NCBI GenBank assembly: GCA_007133195.1
Contig: SLNH01000218.1
Location: forward strand, 1-54,296
Length of the DNA: 54,296 bases
Direction: 5' to 3'
Source of the DNA: Nannocystineae bacterium
GTDB taxonomy: Bacteria; Myxococcota_A; Polyangia; Haliangiales; Haliangiaceae
Each line of letters opens with the position of its first letter. Within the stretch, counting starts at the first letter, position 1. Positions 8,906 to 15,976 of this stretch are shown one piece after another. The translations under genes and the position numbers were made by a program. The notes below the pieces were generated by a model. The model was not told where the DNA came from. It ran no database searches and saw only the letters and a program-made list of their open reading frames with translations.

Positions 8906-9691
8906 TCATCCGAGCAGGCGATGCTTGATGTCGGTGGCGACCGACGCGCTCCGTTCGATGAGCATCCAGTCGAAGCCGATAATCAAGCCCTGGTAGCCCC
9001 GCTTCAAGCAGTCGTCGGCCTGCTCGACCGACCCCGCGAGCCCCCCCATGGGCACGCCGGACCGCCGAATGGCCTCTTCCACGACCTCGACCTTCTCTTG
9101 CACCTCGGGGTGTAGGCCTTGGGTGGGGCTGGCCACCCGGCCCATGCTCGTCGTCAGGTCGTGGCGCGATACCACGAACATGTCCACATCCGGCACGCGG
9201 AGGATCTCTTCGATGTTGGCGATGGCCTCAGGTCGCTCGACTTGGATAATGGTGAACACCTCGTCGTTTGCGATCTCCACGTAGTCGCTCTGCGGCATCC
9301 CCCAGCGATACTGGGTCATGAAGGGCCCCCATCCGCGATCTCCTCTCGGCGGGTAGTACATCGAACGCACTGCTGCCTCGGCGTCTTCGGCGGTCGCCAC
9401 GAGCGGAAACATGATGCCGAGCGCCCCGGCGTCGAGCACAGGCTTGACGATCCAGTGCACGTTCCAAGGGACGCGCACCATCGGGATCGCGTTAGTTCCG
9501 GCGGTGGCCGCGATCATCGCGTGCAGGGAGCTGATGTCGATGACCCCGTGCTCCATGTCGAAAATGAGCACATCGACCCCCGAGCGGGCCCACAGCTGAG
9601 CATGAGCGACGCTGGGCATCGTTACCACCATCATGGTGATTGATCCCCCTTCCGATAGCCGTTGTTTCGCGGTGTTCAGAGCAACAGGCAT
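8906..9691 (-). CDS. HpcH/HpaI-family class II aldolase
   Basis: A 261-residue metal-dependent pyruvate aldolase of the HpcH/HpaI (2,4-dihydroxyhept-2-enedioate aldolase/citrate lyase beta) family, which makes or breaks C-C bonds with pyruvate enolate. Expected residues are present: His in FDMEHGVID, Arg in MVRVPWN, the metal-binding Glu in IIQVERPEA and Asp in PDVDMFVVSRHDL. The ATG at 9691 is preferred over the TTG just before it because a GGAGG lies seven bases upstream. The gene is divergent from an operon that starts with a second pyruvate-aldolase-type protein (RraA-like) across a 540-base gap, which suggests a shared pathway. Natural substrate unknown. Confidence 0.88.
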   Translation of the reverse strand: MPVALNTAKQRLSEGGSITMMVVTMPSVAHAQLWARSGVDVLIFDMEHGVIDISSLHAMIAATAGTNAIPMVRVPWNVHWIVKPVLDAGALGIMFPLVATAEDAEAAVRSMYYPPRGDRGWGPFMTQYRWGMPQSDYVEIANDEVFTIIQVERPEAIANIEEILRVPDVDMFVVSRHDLTTSMGRVASPTQGLHPEVQEKVEVVEEAIRRSGVPMGGLAGSVEQADDCLKRGYQGLIIGFDWMLIERSASVATDIKHRLLG

Positions 9692-10235
9692 CAAGGTCCT
9701 CCGTAGACATCGTTGAGGTCGCCGAGGTAGAGGTCACGCGACCGAGCTTCTGGACTCGCGGGGGCCCTCACCAAAGGACATCGCGACCAAGGGCCACGCG
9801 ACGAACAGCGGCTCTTGTACCCGACCGGCTCCCGCCACCACAAGCCCTCTCCGGTCATGCGCAGTCGCGCGCGTCGCGCAGGTTACATTTCGAATTAACA
9901 ATGTTCCAAACCAGCCGCGGCGGGCGACCGCGCGCGAAGAACCTGTTGTTTGCGAAACTCGTTGTTGAAAATCGAGCGCTTACGCGAGGGCTCGAAAGGG
10001 CGTCGCGCGATTTTCCAAACCGGGAGCGTTAGAGCCATCACCTGTCTTTGTCCTTGGTTGAACGCCCGCGAACTGTGCGTGAGAAGGAGTTGCAAGTTAG
10101 ACTTCTGTCTTGGCTTTTTCCACTTACTCGTGTTACCAGGGCGTGAGTTCGTCTGGGAGTGAGGTTTTGTTAGCGTGAGGAGCCGGCCCACGTAGAGCCA
10201 TGACGGAGGGCCCGCGTGTTCGAAAGGGGGGGGCG
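9692..10235. other. Divergent intergenic region, AT-richer than surroundings
   Basis: About 540 bases without a convincing gene between the divergent aldolase genes. Roughly 9885-10180 is visibly richer in A and T than the rest of the window (for example ATTTCGAATTAACAATG and GGCTTTTTCC) and probably holds the two promoters. I could not assign clear -35/-10 pairs. Confidence 0.4.
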
Positions 10236-10925
10236 ATGTCCAGCTCGGATGCGGAGAGGATCGTCCGGGACCGTGAAATCAACACGAGCACCTTGGCCGA
10301 CGTGCTCGACGGACTCGGACGGTACGGCGCGTTGACCTCGCGGCTTACGCGGAAATCCGGAAGGCGTAAAACCCTCGTCGGCCGGGCGTACACCGTAAGC
10401 TGGGCGCCGGTTCGAAAGCGGCACGACATCACGCAGCCGATGGTGTCGACCTGGCAGCAGGTCAGGCCGTTTCTCGTCCCTGAGCTGCGCGAGGCCCGCG
10501 GGCGCGTGTACGTCGCGGGTGGCGGCGAGCTGGTGACGGAAGCCGCGCTCGCCGGCGGACTCAGCGCGACCTATTTCCAGGAGCTCGGTTTCGAGGGGCT
10601 CGTGCTGGGCGGCGCCGTGCGCGATCCGCGAGCGCTCGAGGCGCTCGAGATCCCGGTGGTCGCTTCGAATGTGGTGCCGACCGATACGCAGGGCTCGTAC
10701 CGCGTGGTGGAGTGCGGCACCCGCTGCATCATCGAGAACGTCGCTATCGACACCGGCGACTGGATCGTAAGTGACGACGGCGGGACTGTCGTGATACCGG
10801 ACCAGATCTTCGCCGAGGTCGTGCAGAAGGCGCAGAGCATCGATGAGCTGGAGGACGGCGTGGTGAGTCGGCTCAAGCGCGGCGAGCGGCTTCCGGATAT
10901 CATCGACGAGATCGGGCGGATCTGA
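10236..10925 (+). CDS. RraA-family aldolase-like protein
   Basis: A 229-residue RraA-superfamily protein, related to 4-hydroxy-4-methyl-2-oxoglutarate/oxaloacetate aldolases. It has the NTSTLADVLDGLG start, a GRVYVAGGGELV strand, the substrate- and metal-binding GGAVRDPRALE motif and the C-terminal SDDGGTVVIP. With the GGxxRD motif intact, an enzyme is more likely than an RNase E regulator. The ATG at 10236 follows an AGGGGGGG ribosome site; an ATG at 10200 is possible. It heads a four-gene operon: chorismate mutase starts one base after its stop. In this context it could cleave or form a pyruvate-derived bond in a prephenate-derived intermediate; that is inference. Confidence 0.85.
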   Translation: MSSSDAERIVRDREINTSTLADVLDGLGRYGALTSRLTRKSGRRKTLVGRAYTVSWAPVRKRHDITQPMVSTWQQVRPFLVPELREARGRVYVAGGGELVTEAALAGGLSATYFQELGFEGLVLGGAVRDPRALEALEIPVVASNVVPTDTQGSYRVVECGTRCIIENVAIDTGDWIVSDDGGTVVIPDQIFAEVVQKAQSIDELEDGVVSRLKRGERLPDIIDEIGRI

Positions 10926-10926
10926 G

Positions 10927-11295
10927 GTGGGACGCGCATCCGCGAAGCCGCCGGGCGCTCCTGCGAGTGGCACCGCGCGCCGATCGACCGCGTCTCGCGA
11001 CGACCTCGAGCGACTCCGTCGGCTCGTGCGGGAAGCGGACGATCGGCTCATCGAAGTCGCCGCCGAAAGGATAAACCTGTGCCTCGAGATCGGCCGTTTC
11101 AAGGCGTTTCGGGGCATTCGAACCCGCGATCGCGGAGTCGAGCGCCGGGTGCGCGCGAACGCGCGGCAAGCGGCGGCGAGCCGAGGCCTCGATCCCGACA
11201 TGGGTGAAGCGCTGGTAGCGCTCTTGATCGAATATTCGGTGGTGGCGCAGTCGAACGCGGCCGAGTCGCTCACGGGCGCGGGATCGGAGACGTGA
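10927..11295 (+). CDS. AroQ-fold chorismate mutase / isochorismate-pyruvate lyase-like protein
   Basis: A 122-residue all-helical AroQ-type protein with a 20-residue basic N-terminal tail. Counterparts of E. coli chorismate mutase residues are visible: Arg in LRRLVREADDR, Arg in AAERINL, Lys in GRFKAFRG, Asp in RTRDRG, Glu in VERRV and Gln in SVVAQ. The usual DxxRE motif reads DRGVE, so the Arg equivalent to R51 is Val. That VExxV pattern is seen in the isochorismate-pyruvate lyase branch, so either activity is possible. The GTG start lies one base after the RraA stop. In this operon it probably supplies prephenate to the BacA-like protein two genes downstream. Confidence 0.8.
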   Translation: MGRASAKPPGAPASGTARRSTASRDDLERLRRLVREADDRLIEVAAERINLCLEIGRFKAFRGIRTRDRGVERRVRANARQAAASRGLDPDMGEALVALLIEYSVVAQSNAAESLTGAGSET

Positions 11296-11314
11296 AGCGG
11301 GGAGGAACGCGAAC

Positions 11315-11635
11315 GTGACTGCATACATGATAGGTGACGTGTGTGAGATCTTCGATCTCGAGACCTTTCGAAGCTATAACCGAGCAGTTCCGGACACGAT
11401 CCTCCAGTATGGAGGACGGTTCGTCGTGCGTGGTGGTGAGACGGAGGTGGTGGAGGGAGACTGGCAGCCGGGGCGGGTCGTGGTCCTCGCGTTCGAGGAC
11501 ATGGCGGCTCTCAGGCGGTGGTACAACTCACCCGAGTACGGCGCAGTGCGACCGAGGCGCCAGTCATCGGCGAAGAGCAACATTGTGTTCGTGGAGGGAG
11601 CCCGCGACGCCATGGGCACCGGAGGCGTCGCGTGA
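11315..11635 (+). CDS. DUF1330-family small protein
   Basis: A 106-residue protein of the DUF1330 family (dimeric alpha-beta barrel fold): AYMIGDVCEIFDLETFRSYN, ILQYGGRFVVRGGETEVVEG, and VVLAFEDMAALRRWYNSPEY, which is the family signature. The biochemical role of the family is unknown; similar ferredoxin-like barrels act as monooxygenases or isomerase-like accessory proteins in biosynthetic clusters. The GTG start has GGAGGA upstream. The TGA stop overlaps the GTG of the next gene (GTGA), so translation is coupled to the BacA-like protein. Confidence 0.82.
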   Translation: MTAYMIGDVCEIFDLETFRSYNRAVPDTILQYGGRFVVRGGETEVVEGDWQPGRVVVLAFEDMAALRRWYNSPEYGAVRPRRQSSAKSNIVFVEGARDAMGTGGVA

Positions 11636-12810
11636 CTTTGGCGCGGCTGTTCGAGGGCCGCGTGTTCGCGAAGCCGGGGATCTCTTCCGGCCCCGCCTTT
11701 GGCGAGGCGGTAGCCAGGAGCGGAAGGCCCGTCGTCTGTTTCGTCCAGGCGGCGGAAGCCGCCGCCGCCCACGACTACCTCGACATCATCGGCTGCCCAA
11801 ACCGAGAGATCGTCACGCTCGACAGGGTAGAGGATTTGTCGGGGCTGGAAGCCAGCGACGGTCCCGACGCGATTCCGCTCGTCGTGCTCCCCGCCGTGGA
11901 GCCCGGGCTCAAGGATGTTTTTTTCCGCCACCCCCGTATGCTGCTGTTCGCCGATCACCTCTATCGGCCCGCAGGTGGCGGAGCGACGTGCTTGTGGACC
12001 ATCGGCACGACGAGGTCGGCGGTGGAGAGGCTGGCGCCGTACGTGCGCTGGCAGGAGCCGCGCCGCGCGCGCGCCGCGCGCAGGGCGGTCGCGCAGGCGC
12101 ATTTCGGTCCCAGCTACGTCGATGACGGCCTCACGTGGTCCGCCCTCGCCTCTTCCTCGGTGTCCGCCGTCCCGGTCCACGGGCTGGGGCCACTCGGCAC
12201 CAACATCGCGCGCGCTTGTGAACGCTTCGTGGCCAACGCCGGTCTCGGCACGAAGTCCACGGTGACCATCCACGGTCGCGGGGTGGAGCCGCTCGAGTAC
12301 GCGGCGCTCGCGGCCTCGCAAGTGCAGCCGAGCGTTCTCCCGCTCCACGTCGAATGCGCGGTCTTTTACGATCTCAAGGCCCTCTTCGAACAGCGGCGAG
12401 CCGAGTCGGTGTTCGCCGCGCATCTGTATATGGAGCTCGATTCGATGCAGCTCGCGATTCGCCCCGGAGCGAGGGCCCCTGGTCCGCTCTCGAATTTACG
12501 GGTGGCCTCTCATCCCTCACCCAGCGGGCTCGCCGCTCCACTTCTCCTCGAGGGAGCGGAGCTCGTCACCGCCTCGTCGAACGCCGACGCTGCCGAGCGC
12601 GTCCGGGGCGGCTCCGCAGACGTGTGCGTCACGACCGAGTCGGGCAGGCGGCGTGCGGGGCTGGACACGGTGCACGTCTTTGGCTCGCCGACGATGCTGT
12701 TCACCATCGGAACGCCGCTCGGACGAGAGGCGCTGGCACAGCACGCGGCAGCCGCAAATTCAGCCGCCTATCCCAACCGCGGGCTTACAAGCCATCAGAT
12801 CGAGTGGTAA
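11632..12810 (+). CDS. Two-domain protein with BacA-like (prephenate decarboxylase) C-terminal domain
   Basis: A 392-residue protein. Its C-terminal half resembles the prephenate dehydratase/BacA fold: GLGPLGTNIARACERF near residue 185 recalls BacA's GPEGT motif, MQLAIRP recalls YGLAVRP, ASHPSPSGL near 294 matches the SHPSP motif, and SSNADAAERVRGGSADVCVTTES followed by FGSPTMLFTIG mirrors BacA's last third. BacA decarboxylates prephenate without aromatisation on the way to anticapsin/bacilysin. The first ~170 residues (ARLFEGRVFAKPGISSGP onward) belong to no family I recognise. The GTG start overlaps the DUF1330 stop. Alternatives are a diverged prephenate dehydratase or a non-catalytic homologue. 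The neighbouring chorismate mutase supports a prephenate substrate. Confidence 0.55.
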   Translation: MTLARLFEGRVFAKPGISSGPAFGEAVARSGRPVVCFVQAAEAAAAHDYLDIIGCPNREIVTLDRVEDLSGLEASDGPDAIPLVVLPAVEPGLKDVFFRHPRMLLFADHLYRPAGGGATCLWTIGTTRSAVERLAPYVRWQEPRRARAARRAVAQAHFGPSYVDDGLTWSALASSSVSAVPVHGLGPLGTNIARACERFVANAGLGTKSTVTIHGRGVEPLEYAALAASQVQPSVLPLHVECAVFYDLKALFEQRRAESVFAAHLYMELDSMQLAIRPGARAPGPLSNLRVASHPSPSGLAAPLLLEGAELVTASSNADAAERVRGGSADVCVTTESGRRRAGLDTVHVFGSPTMLFTIGTPLGREALAQHAAAANSAAYPNRGLTSHQIEW

Positions 12811-12894
12811 GCCGTCAGGCCGGCTTCCCGGGCTCGTCGCGCCGCACGGCCTAGCCACATGCAAAGCGGCGCATGCGCGGGGTATCCTCCGCGC

Positions 12895-13737
12895 GTGCGC
12901 CCCGAAGCTCCATCCGATCCCGCCCTGCGGTTCCTCGACCTTCCCACCGGACGCGTCGCGTACACTGACGAGGGCGAGGGCCCCTGCCTGGTCGCCATCC
13001 ACGGCATCCCCGGCTCGCTGCGCGATTTCCGCTGGCTCGCGCGCGCGCTCTCCTCCGAGATTCGGTTCGTCCGGCTCGACATGCCCGGCTTCGGACACAC
13101 CGAGCACGACGATCCGCCCACGAGCTGGTCGGAGCTGGCGCGCTGGGCGCTCGAAGCGGCATACACCATCGCCGGTGGCCCCTTCTCCCTGTTGGGCCAT
13201 TCGATGGGTGCTCCTCAGGCGAGCCTCATCGCTTCGCTGGCGCCCGACGCGGTCCACAAGCTCGCGCTCGTGGCCCCCGTGGGGCTGCGGCCGCACCGGG
13301 CTTACCGCAGGTCGCCGCCGTTCACCTGGATGAACGCCGCTTTGCATAGCCAGCGGTTCGGCCGCGTGTCGCTCGCGCTCATTCGGGCCGCCTTCGTCCG
13401 CCTCGGCTTTCCGCGCTCGACACCCGATCGCGACATCCTGCGGAGCATCGCCGTCGTCGCCGAGATTCCCTTCGAGGATCACCGCCGCGCGATCGAGACG
13501 ATGAGCATCCCCGTATTGGCGGCATACGCCGACGACGATCCCCTCGTGGAGCCCGCCATCCCGCGCGAGCTGCTGGCAGCCTGCCCGAGCGGAAGACGAC
13601 TTCACTTCGACACCGGCGGGCACAACCTGCAAAAGACGCGCGCCATCGAGCTCGCAGACGCCCTGCGCGCCTTCCTCACGGATGGCCCCGGTGAAGCCAA
13701 GGGCGAGGAGCCCCTCGCGAAGTATTCCTCTCGCTAA
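12895..13737 (+). CDS. Alpha/beta hydrolase
   Basis: A 280-residue alpha/beta-hydrolase with an intact catalytic triad: nucleophile Ser in LLGHSMGAPQ, Asp in YADDDPLVE and His in TGGHNLQKT. The oxyanion region is AIHGIPGSLRDF and the strand after it RFVRLDMPGFGHTE. The helical cap lies between about residues 125 and 210. Substrate unknown: esterase, epoxide hydrolase or C-C hydrolase types all fit. The start is a GTG at 12895; an ATG at 12859 in the same frame is the alternative and adds twelve residues without family similarity. It follows the BacA-like gene by 84 bases on the same strand, so it may or may not belong to that operon. Confidence 0.85.
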   Translation: MRPEAPSDPALRFLDLPTGRVAYTDEGEGPCLVAIHGIPGSLRDFRWLARALSSEIRFVRLDMPGFGHTEHDDPPTSWSELARWALEAAYTIAGGPFSLLGHSMGAPQASLIASLAPDAVHKLALVAPVGLRPHRAYRRSPPFTWMNAALHSQRFGRVSLALIRAAFVRLGFPRSTPDRDILRSIAVVAEIPFEDHRRAIETMSIPVLAAYADDDPLVEPAIPRELLAACPSGRRLHFDTGGHNLQKTRAIELADALRAFLTDGPGEAKGEEPLAKYSSR

Positions 13738-13918
13738 GAACCTCGCGAGCACACTTGGGTTACCTTGGGGCGAGGCCGCCGAACCCCGTGCTTGGCCGAG
13801 CTTTATCGAAAAATGAGCTGCCTCTCGTCGCCTCAGGCACGCCGCGCGCAGCGGCCCTGCCCCCGCTGCCCTGCAGATTTTTTGCGGCCGCGGAACAGGC
13901 CGGCGTACACTTGCCTAC

Positions 13919-14344
13919 ATGACAACCGCACACACGAAACGCGCGATCCGGCAGCGGGCGCAGCCGCGCGTCCCGGTCGAGACGTTTTGCACCGCGATCG
14001 GCGACGAGCCCGACACCCACGCCATCGCCGTGGACCTCTCGCCCCGAGGCCTCCGCATCCAGCGTCCCGTGAGCGGCCGCATGCCGCGGACCGTACAGCT
14101 CGAGCTCGAGATTCCCGGCATCGACGAGCTTCTGTGGGCAGTCGGCGAGGTCCGCTACGATCGTCTCGTCAGCCGGACGTCGATGCCGGCGCGCGGCCTC
14201 TCTGATCTGGCGCGGATGTGCGGCATCCGTATCCTCGCCGCGGCGAGCTATCACCGGCGCCTTCTGCGCGAGTACGTCATCGACACCGTCCGCGCTCTGG
14301 ACGATCCGCACGGCGCGGCCCCGGCGCGGCTCGCGCATCCCTAG
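13919..14344 (+). CDS. PilZ-domain c-di-GMP-binding protein
   Basis: A 141-residue single PilZ-domain protein. The c-di-GMP-binding motifs are both intact: RAQPR (RxxxR) at residues 13-17 and DLSPRGLRIQ (DxSxxG) about 22 residues later. The C-terminal part, MCGIRILAAASYHRRLLREYV, completes the barrel and the last helix. Such stand-alone proteins relay c-di-GMP signals to motility, secretion or polysaccharide machinery; no partner is adjacent. No Shine-Dalgarno precedes the ATG. Its TAG stop shares the palindrome CTAG with the stop of the convergent antiporter gene, so the two coding regions overlap by four bases. Confidence 0.85.
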   Translation: MTTAHTKRAIRQRAQPRVPVETFCTAIGDEPDTHAIAVDLSPRGLRIQRPVSGRMPRTVQLELEIPGIDELLWAVGEVRYDRLVSRTSMPARGLSDLARMCGIRILAAASYHRRLLREYVIDTVRALDDPHGAAPARLAHP

Positions 14345-15849
14345 CGTGCGCCTCGGTCGGCGTGTTCTGAGTTTCTGGGGCGACCCGGTTCACGCGCGTC
14401 GCCCGCCTGGCCTTGGTGCCGTCCCGCCGTCCGGCTCGTTCGCCTGTCCCCGAAGCGATCGAACAGCGGACCGGTCATGATCGTGGTAACCAGAGCCATT
14501 AAAACGGCCCCCACCTGCATCACCGGGCTCAGCACCTCCAACCGGATGCCGATCAGCGCCACCACGAGCGGCAGCAGCCCCCGGCAGTTCAGCAGAATCC
14601 CCAGCGCGTTAGCTTCCGCCCAGCGAAGCCCCACGGTTCGCGCCAGCACGGCGCTGGCGGGCCACTTGGCGACGACGCTGGCGACGATGAACACCCCCAG
14701 CGCGCCGAGCGAAGCGACCGTGAGCGTCGTGAAGTCGGTGTTGAGCCCACTGAATGCCAAGAAGATCGGCAGTAAGACGATCGCGGTGACGTCGAATAGC
14801 CTCGGCGCGATGTCGCGCATGATGCCCTGGCGTGCCGGCATCGCCATCCCGGCCAGAAAGCCGCCGACGATGACGCTCAGCCCGAGGATGTGCGCGATCC
14901 ATCCGGACACCAGGACCACGACGACGATGACCGCAAACAGGTGAGGCGTAAAAGCCCGTCCTACGCCGGGTGACTCGCTTTCGTGTAGCTCGGCCCCGGT
15001 CCCGTGGTCGCCGATCGGGCCGCGCTCGCGTGCCTGCGTCCGGTAGCCGCGCCCGAGCGGCACCAATAGCCGCGGCACAACGAAGATCATCGCCGCGAGG
15101 TAAAGCGCGATCGACAGCAGCTCGTGGCCTAGCTCGGCCGCGCTCGCCTCGCGCGCGATGGCGCTGGCGACCGCGACGAGCACGAACATCAGCACCGTCA
15201 CCACCGCGGCGGCGGCGACGCCTATAACGCCCATTTGGCTGGTCGCAAGCCCTTTTTCCTGAAGTATGCGCACCATCACGGGAAAGGCGGTCACCGAGAT
15301 CAGCGCCCCGATGAACACGTTGAACGACAGCGCCGAGGGCTCGCTGGCGCCCACGAACGTGTCGGTGAACAGCAGCGGCTGCAGCAGGAACGCCACGCCG
15401 AGCGGCACCGCCACGGCGCCGACGCCCACGATGGTGACCGCCGTGCCCCTGCCGCGCAGGCGCGAGACGTCGAACTCGAGGCCGGCCAGGAACATGAGCA
15501 AAAGCAGCGCTAGTTGACCGAGCGCCGCGAGGACGACGCGCGCCTGTGGGGGGAACAGGCAGGTGGTCACGCTCGGTTCGAGGCCAGACCCCGCCAGCGC
15601 CGCCTCACAGCTCAGAAAATCAGGCGGACGGTCCAGTCCCATCAGCGTGGGACCTAGCAGCGTGGGTCCTAAAAGGAGCCCCGCCACGATCTCGCCGACG
15701 ACGGCGGGCTGGCCGAGCCGGCGCGCCGCGATGCCGCACAGGCGCGCGACCACGAGGATGATCGCCACGTTGATCAAGACGAAGCCCACCACCTGGTGTG
15801 AGCTCAGGGCGCCCGGGTGCGCCACGAGGTCGCTGGCTTCTGTCCCCAT
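14341..15849 (-). CDS. Kef/CPA2-type cation:proton antiporter
   Basis: A 502-residue inner-membrane protein of the CPA2 (KefB/NapA/GerN) family with about twelve hydrophobic segments between residues 20 and 455. Family features include GQPAVVGEIVAGLLLGP in the first repeat, LFLAGLEFD-like AGLEFDVSRLRG, and SFNVFIGALISVTAFPV before the discontinuous helix. A soluble loop near residues 265-295 is rich in charged residues. There is no RCK/TrkA-N regulatory domain; the C-terminal tail of about 45 residues is basic and Gly/Arg-rich. Likely role: H+-coupled Na+ or K+ exchange. Ion specificity is not readable. It ends convergent with, and overlapping, the PilZ gene. Confidence 0.9.
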   Translation of the reverse strand: MGTEASDLVAHPGALSSHQVVGFVLINVAIILVVARLCGIAARRLGQPAVVGEIVAGLLLGPTLLGPTLMGLDRPPDFLSCEAALAGSGLEPSVTTCLFPPQARVVLAALGQLALLLLMFLAGLEFDVSRLRGRGTAVTIVGVGAVAVPLGVAFLLQPLLFTDTFVGASEPSALSFNVFIGALISVTAFPVMVRILQEKGLATSQMGVIGVAAAAVVTVLMFVLVAVASAIAREASAAELGHELLSIALYLAAMIFVVPRLLVPLGRGYRTQARERGPIGDHGTGAELHESESPGVGRAFTPHLFAVIVVVVLVSGWIAHILGLSVIVGGFLAGMAMPARQGIMRDIAPRLFDVTAIVLLPIFLAFSGLNTDFTTLTVASLGALGVFIVASVVAKWPASAVLARTVGLRWAEANALGILLNCRGLLPLVVALIGIRLEVLSPVMQVGAVLMALVTTIMTGPLFDRFGDRRTSRTAGRHQGQAGDAREPGRPRNSEHADRGAR

Positions 15850-15976
15850 CGTTCGTTACCGAATCGGCCTGTCCAGGGTCCAAAAATTCAACTCCCGGTG
15901 CCGCGGGACGTCAGCGCGCATAGCAACCGTGGCTGAGTCGATGCTCGCTCCGCATCGCGAGCGCAGAGCGGGCGCG

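Noticed and set aside
13760-14338. Minus-strand open frame over the PilZ gene
   Set aside because: The plus strand has both PilZ motifs; the other strand shows no domain.
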